In this document: positions 38,687-47,382 of the stretch, one piece after another
How the letters are laid out: the number at the start of each line of letters is the position of its first letter
How positions within the stretch are numbered: position 1 is the first letter of the stretch
The notes under the pieces: generated by a model
The model's input: the letters and a program-made list of their open reading frames with translations, nothing else
What the model was told of the DNA's origin: nothing
Database searches by the model: none
Program-made: the position numbers and the translations under genes
DNA from: Melioribacteraceae bacterium
GTDB taxonomy: Bacteria > Bacteroidota > Ignavibacteria > Ignavibacteriales > Melioribacteraceae
Direction of reading: 5' to 3'
DNA: 64,000 nt
Assembly (NCBI GenBank): GCA_011525875.1
Contig: WYBN01000007.1
Span: 156,684-220,683, forward strand

Positions 38687-38968
38687 ATGACACTTGACGC
38701 ACTTGGCATGATTGAAACCAAAGGTCTTGTCGGAGCTATTGAAGCCGCCGACGCAATGGTTAAAGCAGCAAAAGTAGAACTAATAGGAAAAGAAACTATC
38801 GGCGGCGGATATGTAACTGTTATGGTCCGCGGGGATGTCGGTGCAGTTAAAGCTGCCACGGATGCCGGTGCAGCCGCAGCACAAAGGGTCGGCGAATTAG
38901 TTTCAGTCCATGTTATACCTCGCCCTCATTCGGATGTAGAGTTAATTATTCCCAAACGTTCAAAATAA
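38687..38968 (+). CDS. BMC-H microcompartment shell protein (PduA/EutM-like)
   Basis: This is a single-domain PF00936 protein of 93 residues that forms the hexameric tiles of bacterial microcompartments. The sequence is close to PduA/Eut[21 protein letters not shown], then [20 protein letters not shown] and [11 protein letters not shown]. The pore loop reads IGGG where PduA has IGSG, so the central pore should be small and lined with backbone groups. GGGAG lies 8 bases before the ATG at 38687; an in-frame upstream start at 38672 would add five residues and sits on the ribosome-binding site. No enzyme, pentamer or trimer shell gene is adjacent; a second BMC gene follows after 10 bases. Confidence 0.93.
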   Translation: MTLDALGMIETKGLVGAIEAADAMVKAAKVELIGKETIGGGYVTVMVRGDVGAVKAATDAGAAAAQRVGELVSVHVIPRPHSDVELIIPKRSK

Positions 38969-38978
38969 AATTTTTCCG

Positions 38979-39722
38979 ATGAAACTTGCATTGGGTTTAA
39001 TTGAAACTAAAGGTTTAGTAGGCGCCATTGAAGCTGCTGATGCGATGGTAAAAGCGGCAAATGTTAGGCTCATCAAAAAAGAGAAAATAACTGCCGGATT
39101 AGTAACAGTTGAAATTGCAGGTGAAGTAGCAGCCGTAAAATCTGCTGTGGATGCAGGCGCCGAGGCAGCTAAAAGGGTTGGGCAGCTCGTTTCAGCGCAT
39201 GTTATCCCTCGCCCCCACGAGGAAATTGATATTCTGATCAGTAGTGAAATAGCTCCCGCTGAGGTCATGCCAGTCAATCTTCTTCATTCCGAAAAAATAA
39301 CCGGCGCAGGATCATCAAAAGAAAAACCGAGCGTTCATAAAAGAAAACGTCCGGATAAGATTATTCCTGCCGAAAAGGTAGTTACTCAAACAACTGAAGA
39401 CTTATCGGAACCTGAAACGACCGGAAAAGAACATCTTGTCGAAATACCTTCAGATCATCTTGCAAGATTAAGAGAAGAAGCTAAGAAAGAATTATTAAAG
39501 GATGAAGAAGAATTTAATTTCGTTGATGAGAAAAGCAGCATGGCAGACTCGGTTGATAAAGGAGTTAAATCTGAAGATGTTCCTAATATTTCCGAACTGG
39601 AAAAGTTGAATGTCCATGAACTCCGCAGGCTTGCTCGTTCATTTGATTCGTTCCCGATAAAAGGAAGGGAAATATCAAAAGCCAACCGACAAACGCTAAT
39701 CGATTATTTCCGTTCAATGTAA
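38979..39722 (+). CDS. BMC-H shell protein with charged linker and SAP/Rho_N-like C-terminal domain
   Basis: Residues 1-88 form a BMC domain paralogous to its neighbour ([33 protein letters not shown]), but the pore loop is KITAG instead of TIGGG. Residues 90-200 are a hydrophilic, probably disordered linker with a basic patch (KRKRPDK, 121-127) and an acidic helix (LARLREEAKKELLKDEEEF). Residues 204-245 (LEKLNVHELRRLARSF through NRQTLIDYF) fit the helix-extended loop-helix pattern of SAP or Rho_N domains, which often bind nucleic acid. EutK is a known BMC protein with a nucleic-acid-binding-like tail, but of another fold. The tail may tether cargo, DNA or RNA to the shell; this is inference. 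Confidence 0.88.
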   Translation: MKLALGLIETKGLVGAIEAADAMVKAANVRLIKKEKITAGLVTVEIAGEVAAVKSAVDAGAEAAKRVGQLVSAHVIPRPHEEIDILISSEIAPAEVMPVNLLHSEKITGAGSSKEKPSVHKRKRPDKIIPAEKVVTQTTEDLSEPETTGKEHLVEIPSDHLARLREEAKKELLKDEEEFNFVDEKSSMADSVDKGVKSEDVPNISELEKLNVHELRRLARSFDSFPIKGREISKANRQTLIDYFRSM

Positions 39723-39750
39723 ACGGCTTTTCAAAATGTATTATTAAAAG

Positions 39751-39775
39751 AACTCCGCTTTCAGCGGAGTTTTTT
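39751..39775 (+). terminator. intrinsic terminator after the BMC unit
   Basis: AACTCCGCT (39751-39759), loop TTC and AGCGGAGTT (39763-39771) form a 9-bp hairpin followed by TTTT, 28 bases after the shell gene stop and 15 bases before the next start. Confidence 0.9.
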
Positions 39776-39789
39776 ATATTTTTGTTAAT

Positions 39790-40701
39790 ATGAAAACAAA
39801 ACTAATAAGCACAATATTAATAGCCGTTTTTTCGATACTTCTATGGACATTTATTTCCTTCTCGAATGAATACTCGACTTCATTGAAAGTTCCGGTGGCA
39901 GTGGAAGATATCCCCGAAGGATTTGCTCTGAAAGAATTATCTGCAAAGCAGATTACAATTAACGTCAAAGGACAAGGCTGGCAGCTTGCAAATTTGGTCT
40001 TCGGTTTTGATTATGAATTTTCGTTCCGGGCTGATAAATCCGAACTAAAAAAAACTGTTACTGTCAGAACAGGACTTGAACAGAGTTCATGGTTTCCGGG
40101 CAGTATACAATTGATAGTAATAGAACCAGAAAGGATAAGCTATGAACTTGAGAGGATTTCTTATAAAAAAGTTAAAATAATTGACAGCGTAAAAATCAAT
40201 ACAAAACCCGGGTTTGGTCTTGTTTCACCAATTCGTTTAATGCCGGATTCGGTTGAAATTTCGGGACCCCGCAGTGTGATTTCTACAATAAATTTCGTAA
40301 AGACAGACGAGATTGTAGTTGAAGATGTCGATAAAAAAGTTTCTTTAGATGTAAGCTTGAAATCATTAGACTACGTACGTTATCAAATAAATACGGCAAA
40401 GATTGAAGCAGATGTTCAGCGTATTGTGGATAAAGTTTTCGAAGGAATCCCTGTCAGAACTGTTAATGTCCCTTATCTGAGGGATTTAACTTTATTCCCA
40501 AATAAAGTTGATGTGATTCTGCGCGGCGGTATAAACATGCTCGGTAAGCTTGATAATGAAAGCATAAATGCGGTTATTGATTTTAAACAAGCTCTTGAGG
40601 ATTCGCTCGGAAGGATTGAACCTAATATTGAAATACCCTCATTTACGATCCTGATTGATATTAAACCAAGAAATTTAGAATACATTATTAAACAATACTG
40701 A
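39790..40701 (+). CDS. YbbR-like domain protein (CdaR-type)
   Basis: This is a membrane-anchored protein of 303 residues: one N-terminal helix (TILIAVFSILLWTFISF) followed by an extracytoplasmic part with YbbR-type beta repeats, such as LKVPVAVEDIPEGFALKEL and VKIIDSVKINTKPGFGLV with PDSVEISGP. In Firmicutes CdaR sits beside and regulates the c-di-AMP cyclase CdaA; here no cyclase gene is adjacent and the next gene is tmk, one base after the stop. The family assignment is good, the regulatory role is not established for this lineage. Confidence 0.78.
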   Translation: MKTKLISTILIAVFSILLWTFISFSNEYSTSLKVPVAVEDIPEGFALKELSAKQITINVKGQGWQLANLVFGFDYEFSFRADKSELKKTVTVRTGLEQSSWFPGSIQLIVIEPERISYELERISYKKVKIIDSVKINTKPGFGLVSPIRLMPDSVEISGPRSVISTINFVKTDEIVVEDVDKKVSLDVSLKSLDYVRYQINTAKIEADVQRIVDKVFEGIPVRTVNVPYLRDLTLFPNKVDVILRGGINMLGKLDNESINAVIDFKQALEDSLGRIEPNIEIPSFTILIDIKPRNLEYIIKQY

Positions 40702-40702
40702 T

Positions 40703-41326
40703 ATGTTCATAACTTTTGAAGGACTTGACTTCTGCGGCAAATCAACCCAGGTTAAATTACTTGCCGATAAACTTACGGCTGCCGGCAAAAAAGTTAAATT
40801 ATTGCGCGAACCAGGCGGAACAAGAATCTCCGAAAAAATACGGGATTTGCTGCTTGATAAAAAAAACAGTGAGATGACTATTGAATCGGAACTTTTATTG
40901 TTTTCGGCAAGCAGAGCCCAGCTTGTCCGTGAAGTGATTCTGCCGTCTTTGCGTAAAGATTATTTTGTTATCTCCGATAGATTTCACGATTCGTCTATAG
41001 CGTACCAGGGCTACGGCAGAGGAATTAATGTGCAATCTGTAGAAGCAATACAAAATTTTGCTATAAACGGCGCTGTGCCGGATATTACTTTTTTCATTGA
41101 TATTCCAGTCGAGGAAATGCTTCTCAGAAAAAATAAAATTGCAGATAGCCAGCTTGATAGAATTGAAGTTTCGGTAAGCGAATTTTACGAGCGGGTGAGA
41201 AACGGTTATCTCGAAATGAGCAATAGGAAGAAGAGATTTGTTGTCATTAACGGCACCGAAAAAATTGATATTATTTCTCAAAATATATTTAGCATTATAA
41301 GCACAAAACAGAAAGAAAAGGAATAG
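40703..41326 (+). CDS. tmk: thymidylate kinase
   Basis: This phosphorylates dTMP to dTDP. The P-loop is FEGLDFCGKSTQVKLLADKL, where Phe-Cys replaces the commoner Gly-Ser/Ala-x before GKST, followed by LLREPGGTRISEKIRDLLLD and the DRFHDSSIAYQGYGRG substrate region. At 207 residues it has normal length. The gene lies one base after the ybbR stop and is followed immediately by the protease gene, suggesting cotranscription. Confidence 0.95.
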   Translation: MFITFEGLDFCGKSTQVKLLADKLTAAGKKVKLLREPGGTRISEKIRDLLLDKKNSEMTIESELLLFSASRAQLVREVILPSLRKDYFVISDRFHDSSIAYQGYGRGINVQSVEAIQNFAINGAVPDITFFIDIPVEEMLLRKNKIADSQLDRIEVSVSEFYERVRNGYLEMSNRKKRFVVINGTEKIDIISQNIFSIISTKQKEKE

Positions 41327-41327
41327 T

Positions 41328-42980
41328 ATGATGAATAAAACATATAGATATATTATTGCAGTTAACGCAGTTGTTCTGTTCGGTTTTGTCGCAGGCACAT
41401 CCGATCTATTCTTTCAAATGGCTAAAAGTATTGACATTTTCGGGAGAGTCTACAAGGAGGTTACGCTGAACTATGTTGACAATGTAAACCCCGAAGAGTT
41501 CATGCTCTCTGGTATTAAAGGAATGCTCGGCAATCTGGATCCGTACACAGTCTTTATAGATGAAACTATGAAAAAGGATATTGATCTTATGACAACAGGT
41601 AAATACGGCGGAATCGGAGTAAGCGTGGGTATAAGAGACGATAAAGTAACTATAATCGATTTACTGGAAGGCTACTCCGCCCAGCGTCAGGGAATTAGAA
41701 TAGGAGATGTAATTACCAGAGTTGATGATACTGAAATTACAAAAGAAAATTATAATAGCCTTAGCGAATATCTAAAAGGGAAGCCAGGGGAAATTGTAAA
41801 AGTTAGTATCTACCGTGATGGAACCGGGGAAGAATTGATTTTTAACCTCGTACTTGAGGAAATAACCGTAAAAAATCTAACTTACTACGGTTTCATCCCT
41901 GAAGAAAGCAATAATGTTTATCTGAAGTTAAGCAGCTTCTCGAGGTCTGCCGGGGAAGAAATAAAGAAAGCGATTGTCGAATTGAAAAGAAGCAGGGAGG
42001 TTAAATCTATTGTCCTGGATTTACGCGGAAACCCTGGCGGCTTATTGGATCAAGCTGTTGACGTTGCCGAAAAATTTCTAAAAAAGAATGACGTAATCGT
42101 TTCTGTGATCGGCAGAGACACGATGAATATAAACACATATTATTCTAAAGAGGAGCCCGTTGCAGGTGATGCAAGATTAATTGTGCTTGTTGATGCCAAT
42201 ACTGCTTCGGCTTCCGAAATTGTTGCCGGTGCAGTTCAAGATCACGACAGGGGAGTTATAATCGGCGAACCTACTTTTGGAAAAGGGCTCGTTCAGACGG
42301 TTGTTCCGCTGTCTTATAATACATCCTTGAAGATTACCACAGCCAGATATTATACTCCTTCGGGGCGATCGATTCAGAAAGTTGATTACGCAAACAATAA
42401 TAAAGTAGTGCAAAAAATATCCGGCAATGCAGCTAAAGAATTTTCTACAGACAACAAACGCATTGTTCTTCCTTCAGGAGGGATCAAACCAGATACTCTG
42501 TTGAAAAATCAATCCGAGTCAAAACAAGTTCAAACATTAATGGCAAGAGGAATGTTCTTCAAATTTGCCACTAATTATTTCAATCAAAATCCGGAAGTTT
42601 CCTCTGATGATTCCAAAACCGATGAATACTACGATAAATTTATTGAGTACTTGATACAGCAGGATTTTGAATATACATCAAAGACTGAAAAACTTCTGAA
42701 CGAACTGAAAGAACAAGCCGGCGCCGATAAAATTGGCAATGGAATAATCGAGAGATTAAATGAATTATCCGATCGATTTAACGAGCTGAAGGTTAAGGAA
42801 TTATCGATTTATAAAGATGACATCGCCGCAGAGATTATGAAAGAAATAGCCGATAGAACCGAAGGAAGAGACGGCAGAATAAAAGAATCGTTAAAGCACG
42901 ATAAGCAATTTAAGCTTGCCTTGAAAATACTTAATGAAGGCAATTCTTACGCTCTTTTATTGACACCCGGAGAACAGTAG
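41328..42980 (+). CDS. S41-family C-terminal processing peptidase
   Basis: This is a CtpA/Prc-like periplasmic serine protease of 550 residues with an N-terminal membrane helix (YIIAVNAVVLFGFVAGT). A PDZ domain covers about residues 95-170 (YGGIGVSVGIRDDKVTII to LVLEEI). The catalytic core shows LDLRGNPGGLLDQAVDVAE, then ANTASASEIVAGAVQDHDRG with the nucleophile Ser and GEPTFGKGLVQTVVPL with the general-base Lys. The C-terminal 150 residues are a helical extension seen in Bacteroidota members. AAAGGA precedes the ATG. Confidence 0.92.
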   Translation: MMNKTYRYIIAVNAVVLFGFVAGTSDLFFQMAKSIDIFGRVYKEVTLNYVDNVNPEEFMLSGIKGMLGNLDPYTVFIDETMKKDIDLMTTGKYGGIGVSVGIRDDKVTIIDLLEGYSAQRQGIRIGDVITRVDDTEITKENYNSLSEYLKGKPGEIVKVSIYRDGTGEELIFNLVLEEITVKNLTYYGFIPEESNNVYLKLSSFSRSAGEEIKKAIVELKRSREVKSIVLDLRGNPGGLLDQAVDVAEKFLKKNDVIVSVIGRDTMNINTYYSKEEPVAGDARLIVLVDANTASASEIVAGAVQDHDRGVIIGEPTFGKGLVQTVVPLSYNTSLKITTARYYTPSGRSIQKVDYANNNKVVQKISGNAAKEFSTDNKRIVLPSGGIKPDTLLKNQSESKQVQTLMARGMFFKFATNYFNQNPEVSSDDSKTDEYYDKFIEYLIQQDFEYTSKTEKLLNELKEQAGADKIGNGIIERLNELSDRFNELKVKELSIYKDDIAAEIMKEIADRTEGRDGRIKESLKHDKQFKLALKILNEGNSYALLLTPGEQ

Positions 42981-42981
42981 T

Positions 42982-43773
42982 ATCGAAATTGTATTATATA
43001 TTGTAATCGGTTTTTCATCAGGGATTCTAACGGGACTGCTCGGCATCGGCGGCGGCGTAGTTTTTATCCCCGCCCTTTACCTAATGCTGGAAGGCAACGG
43101 AATAAATAATGTAAATCTGCCTTTCTTAGTCGTAGCGACATCATTATTTGCAGGCTCTTTTGCTTCGGTTAGTGGTTTTATTAAACACCTGTCTCATCGA
43201 AATGTTCTTCTCCGCAAAGGTTTGCTGCTGGGCTTAGGTAGTTTCATTTCTTCATTTCTTGGACCTCAAATAATTACAAAACTCGACCCTTCTCTGCCAA
43301 GAATTTTTATATCTCTCATACTTATAATTCTTGTAATAAAGATGAATTTCGGAGATAAAATAATAAGGGGTTTCCGCATCGAACTGCACCAAAAATATTT
43401 GTTCTGGTTCGGGATTTTGCTTGGTTTTATAGCATCTATTACCGGACTTGGCGGCGGCGTGTTTTATGTTCCTTTGTTGTATTATCTTTTCAATGCAGAG
43501 ATGCACAAAGCAATTGGTACTTCGCTGCTTGCGGTTTCGTTGACGATGTTGAGTTCGGCAATGTCTTATCTTCTAATTAACCAGAGCGAGAGTTTTGTTC
43601 AATGGCAGATTGGGTATGTTTATCTTCTTGCCGGCATTCCGCTTGGTATCGGTTCGTTGATGGGAGCGGTGGTTGGTTCAAGTATTTCGTTCAAATGTCC
43701 TGAAGTTTTATTAAAAAGAATTTTTTCGCTATTTTTAGCCATAGTGGTTATTAAATTAATTTTCTTAACATGA
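42982..43773 (+). CDS. TauE/SafE-family permease with non-canonical start
   Basis: This is a sulfite/sulfonate-exporter-type membrane protein with about eight helices. Both internal repeats carry the family motif: GFSSGILTGLLGIGGGVVFI in the first and GFIASITGLGGGVFYVPLLY in the second. The first motif begins near 43009, but the frame contains no ATG, GTG or TTG between the stop at 42961 and an ATG at 43084, which is inside the first helix hairpin. GGAG at 42969-42972 is correctly placed for the ATC at 42982 (one base from ATG). The true start is thus ATC/ATT or the codon has been mutated. The stop overlaps the next gene (ATGA). Substrate unknown. Confidence 0.78.
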   Translation: MEIVLYIVIGFSSGILTGLLGIGGGVVFIPALYLMLEGNGINNVNLPFLVVATSLFAGSFASVSGFIKHLSHRNVLLRKGLLLGLGSFISSFLGPQIITKLDPSLPRIFISLILIILVIKMNFGDKIIRGFRIELHQKYLFWFGILLGFIASITGLGGGVFYVPLLYYLFNAEMHKAIGTSLLAVSLTMLSSAMSYLLINQSESFVQWQIGYVYLLAGIPLGIGSLMGAVVGSSISFKCPEVLLKRIFSLFLAIVVIKLIFLT

Positions 43774-44060
43774 AAACGCAAAATTTTTCCTTATATAAGG
43801 ATTCTGTATTCGATAAATGCCCCGAATGTAAAACCGTAGGGACTTTAAGGCGTTCCCGCGGAAGAAACTTTTTTGAGAATATGATCAAGAATTCCGGCTT
43901 CTTAAATTATTACAGATGCAGGGAATGCGGCTGGCGGGGTCTAAGATCGAATTTCAGTCTGAAAAAACTATCATGGAAAATGGTTTTTTATTATATCATT
44001 ATGATAATTTTGACTGCGTATATCGTCAAATTTATTGTGGTAAGATTTGTAATGAAATAG
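43770..44060 (+). CDS. small zinc-ribbon membrane protein
   Basis: This 96-residue protein has no family that I recognise. Cys17 and Cys20 (CPEC) and Cys50 and Cys53 (CREC, followed by GWRGLR) form a plausible zinc ribbon, and residues 70-92 (WKMVFYYIIMIILTAYIVKF) are a single membrane helix near the C-terminus. The N-terminal ribbon is expected on the cytoplasmic side. ATG overlaps the permease stop as ATGA, so translation is coupled. Confidence 0.7.
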   Translation: MKTQNFSLYKDSVFDKCPECKTVGTLRRSRGRNFFENMIKNSGFLNYYRCRECGWRGLRSNFSLKKLSWKMVFYYIIMIILTAYIVKFIVVRFVMK

Positions 44061-44150
44061 GGAACACAAACCCGCATTAAGTTTTATTATTACCTGTCAA
44101 TTTTCTTCTATTAATAATTTTTATGATCAAAATGATATTCGGAGGATGAT

Positions 44151-46055
44151 ATGTCAAAAACTGAAACTAAACAATATGAATTCAAAGCAGAGATTAAGCA
44201 ACTTCTTAATATACTGGTTCACTCTTTATATACGAACCGTGAAATATTTTTGAGGGAGTTGATTTCAAACGCATCGGATGCGCTTGACAAATTAAGATTC
44301 GAATCGAATAAAGGTTCCGCTATAGAACAAAAAGAGCTTCCCTATGAAATAAAATTAGATTTTGACGACAAGAAGAATATAATAACACTTACCGATACCG
44401 GAATAGGCATGACAAGGGAAGAAGTAATTGAAAATATTGGCACAATCGCAAAGTCTGGCACATCGGAATTTTTAAAGCGTATTAAGGAAAACGGCGAAGC
44501 TGCAAGCAACATAATCGGTAAATTCGGAGTCGGGTTCTATTCGGTTTTTATGGTAGCAGATAGAGTTGAGCTTGCCACAAAATCTTTTTTGCCGGGAGAA
44601 CCGCCGGTTGTATGGAGTTCAGATGGACTCGGTAGTTTTGAACTCGGAGAAGTTGACGGGAAGGTAGACCGCGGAACTCAAATAAAAATATTCCTGAAGG
44701 AAGACGCCAAAGAATTTGCTTCCAAGTGGAAATTGGAACAGATAATCAAAAAGCACAGCAATTTTATTTCTTTCCCGATAAAGTTAGACGCTGAGCAGGT
44801 AAACACTATTTCGGCTTTGTGGCGGGAACCAAAATCTTCGGTTAAGAAAGAAGAGTACAACGAGTTCTATAAATTTTTGAGCTACGAGTCGGAGGAGCCT
44901 GCATTGATTATTCATAAATCGGTTGACGCTCCGATACAATTCAATTGCCTGCTTTTCGTACCTCAGAAAAATTATGATATGTTCGGCTGGAACAGAGAAA
45001 ATTACGGACTTGATTTATACGTTAGAAGGGTGCTTATACAGCATAAAAACAAGGACCTATTGCCTGAATACTTGAGTTTTGTTAAAGGCGTAGTTGATTC
45101 GGAGGATCTCCCGCTGAATATCTCGCGCGAAACTCTTCAAGAAAATCTCATATTTACAAAAATAGCTAACAGCGTTACTGCTCAGGTGCTTGCCAGTTTA
45201 AGCCAGCTTGCTAAAGATGACAAAGAAAAGTACAATAAATTTTGGAAAGAGCACGGCAGAATTTTTAAAATGGGTTACTCCGATTTTGCTAACCAGGGAA
45301 AATATCTTGAACTCCTCCGGTTTAATTCTTCAAGCTGTTCTGATGAGAATGAATTAATATCTTTTGATGGATATACAGACAGAATGAAGAAAGATCAGAA
45401 AGAAATTTACTATCTCTTCGGCGCAGGTAGAGACGCCGCAGCTTCTGACCCTCATCTCGAAATATTCAAACGCAAAGGCATCGAAGTGCTTTATCTATTC
45501 GACCCGATAGACGAATTTGTGATGAGTTCGATAAATAAATACAAAGACTTCGAGCTTAAATCAGCCGATCAAGCCGATTTAAAGACTATAGAGAAACTTG
45601 ATGAAGTTGGAGAGAAACAGGATAGAACTGATAAACTTGAAAAAGACGACGAATTGCACTTCAAAAGCCTGCTTTCGAAGATGAAAGAAATTCTGGGTGA
45701 CAGAGTTATCGAAATAAAAGAATCGAAGAGACTGCATGACAGCCCCGCATGCTTAGTTAATCAGGATAACACTATGTCGGCTTCAATGCAAAAAATCTTG
45801 AGCATTGTTAATAAGGAAACTTCTGTGCCTAAAAAGATAATGGAGATTAATAAAAATCATCACTTGATCAGGAACCTCATTAGAGTTTTCAAAGCCGATA
45901 CCGGCGATAAATTCATCCGTGATGTTACCGAGCAACTCTATGAATCATCCCTTCTTCTGGAAGGATATTTGACTGACCCGCATAAACTTGTCAGCCGCAT
46001 TAATTCTTTGCTGGAAGAATCGAGCGGATGGTATACTAAAGTCAAAAATATTTAG
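44151..46055 (+). CDS. htpG: chaperone HtpG (Hsp90)
   Basis: This is a cytosolic ATP-dependent chaperone of 634 residues. The N-terminal GHKL ATPase domain shows YTNREIFLRELISNASDALD, TDTGIGMTREEVIENIGTIA and IGKFGVGFYSVFMVAD; the middle domain includes YVRRVLIQHKNKDLLPEYL and LPLNISRETLQENLI, and the C-terminal dimer domain begins near residue 520. A textbook GGAGGA ribosome-binding site lies 4-9 bases before the ATG. No CIRCE element was seen upstream. It stands as an independent unit. Confidence 0.96.
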   Translation: MSKTETKQYEFKAEIKQLLNILVHSLYTNREIFLRELISNASDALDKLRFESNKGSAIEQKELPYEIKLDFDDKKNIITLTDTGIGMTREEVIENIGTIAKSGTSEFLKRIKENGEAASNIIGKFGVGFYSVFMVADRVELATKSFLPGEPPVVWSSDGLGSFELGEVDGKVDRGTQIKIFLKEDAKEFASKWKLEQIIKKHSNFISFPIKLDAEQVNTISALWREPKSSVKKEEYNEFYKFLSYESEEPALIIHKSVDAPIQFNCLLFVPQKNYDMFGWNRENYGLDLYVRRVLIQHKNKDLLPEYLSFVKGVVDSEDLPLNISRETLQENLIFTKIANSVTAQVLASLSQLAKDDKEKYNKFWKEHGRIFKMGYSDFANQGKYLELLRFNSSSCSDENELISFDGYTDRMKKDQKEIYYLFGAGRDAAASDPHLEIFKRKGIEVLYLFDPIDEFVMSSINKYKDFELKSADQADLKTIEKLDEVGEKQDRTDKLEKDDELHFKSLLSKMKEILGDRVIEIKESKRLHDSPACLVNQDNTMSASMQKILSIVNKETSVPKKIMEINKNHHLIRNLIRVFKADTGDKFIRDVTEQLYESSLLLEGYLTDPHKLVSRINSLLEESSGWYTKVKNI

Positions 46056-46095
46056 TAATTTTTACTGCAAGCGTTTCAATTTATAGACGAAACGG

Positions 46096-47382
46096 ATGGA
46101 AAGTATAAACGAACAAATAATATTTTTGAACAGTGATTTGCCTTATCTTTTTCAAAGGGTATTTATCGCTGCTCTGCTCGGAATATTTATCGGCATCGAA
46201 CGCGAATCGAAAAAAGTAAAAAGCGAGAAATTCTTCGGTGGAATTAGAACCGTACCGCTTATAACAATTTTAGGATTCATCGCCGCACTTGTAGGATTTC
46301 TCACAAACCAAATTGTCTATGTATCCATCTTTGCCGCATTCGGGTTGCTAATTAGCATTTCTTACTACTTCTCTGCGCAGAGAGGGGAATTTGGCGGCAC
46401 AACCGAGATAACATTCATTATTATGTTCCTAATCGGTTCGCTGGTTTACTGGGACTTATTGATGTTTTCTGCTGCAATAACCGTAATACTTGGTATTTTC
46501 CTTGCGTTCAAAGCCGAGTTCAGAGCGTTAGTCGGAAAAATTTCTGATGAGGATATCTATGCCACTATTAAATTCGCTATTCTTACGATCATAATTCTTC
46601 CGATGCTGCCGGATAAAAATTACGGTCCATTCAATTCGCTTAATCCACAAAGAATCTGGCTGATGGTTATACTAATAGCTGCCGTCAGCTTTATCGGTTA
46701 TGCGCTTTTTAAGATTATCGGGACGAAAAAAGGCATCCAGATTTTATCTATTTTGGGAGGAATTGCCTCAAGCACCGCGTTGACTTTGAGTTTTGTTCAG
46801 AGAAGCAAGGAAGCAGAAAATCTTTCGAAAAACTTTGCAGCCGGTATAGTACTGGCATCGTCAATTATGTTCCCGCGTGTTCTTTTAATTTTATTTTTAG
46901 TTAATGCCCGTCTTGCCTCCGCTCTTACTTTTCCTTTCATAATTTTTTCAATCGTAGGAATAATTACAAGTTATTTTTTGTGGGAAAAGAACTACAAAGA
47001 AAAGATAGGAGAAATTGTTCTAACAAATCCGTTCAAGGTAGCCGCGGCTCTTAAATTTGGGATTGTATTTGCGATTGTGCTGTTAATATCAAACGGCGCC
47101 AATGAATATTTTGGTAATCAAGGGATTTTCTTTTCAAGCTTTATTTCGGGTTTCGCTGATGTTGACGCAGTGGCTTTAACCATTTCAGATCTCGCAAAAA
47201 AATCAATTTCACTCGATATAGCTTCAGCGGCAATTTTTCTGGCATGTCTTTCAAATTCAATCATTAAAATGTCTATAGCACTAATCTTTGGCTCGACGGT
47301 ACTGAAAAAATTTATGGCAATCGGCTTTGCGCCGATAATGGCATCTTTACTTATTTATGCTTCAATATTATTGTGGTTATAA
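46096..47382 (+). CDS. MgtC/SapB family membrane protein with DUF4010 domain
   Basis: This is a polytopic membrane protein of 428 residues. The first 130 residues match MgtC/SapB (LLGIFIGIERESKKVKSEKF, GGIRTVPLITILGFIAALVG), and the rest matches DUF4010 with GGIASSTALTLSFVQRSKEA and FISGFADVDAVALTISDLA. Proteins with this architecture are common in bacteria; a role in ion or metal homeostasis is presumed only. The C-terminus overlaps the convergent exonuclease gene by 6 bases. Confidence 0.85.
   Translation: MESINEQIIFLNSDLPYLFQRVFIAALLGIFIGIERESKKVKSEKFFGGIRTVPLITILGFIAALVGFLTNQIVYVSIFAAFGLLISISYYFSAQRGEFGGTTEITFIIMFLIGSLVYWDLLMFSAAITVILGIFLAFKAEFRALVGKISDEDIYATIKFAILTIIILPMLPDKNYGPFNSLNPQRIWLMVILIAAVSFIGYALFKIIGTKKGIQILSILGGIASSTALTLSFVQRSKEAENLSKNFAAGIVLASSIMFPRVLLILFLVNARLASALTFPFIIFSIVGIITSYFLWEKNYKEKIGEIVLTNPFKVAAALKFGIVFAIVLLISNGANEYFGNQGIFFSSFISGFADVDAVALTISDLAKKSISLDIASAAIFLACLSNSIIKMSIALIFGSTVLKKFMAIGFAPIMASLLIYASILLWL

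Noticed and set aside
44061..44150. Possible CIRCE heat-shock operator upstream of htpG
   Set aside because: The 90-base gap was read for the TTAGCACTC/GAGTGCTAA palindrome, and no such element is present.
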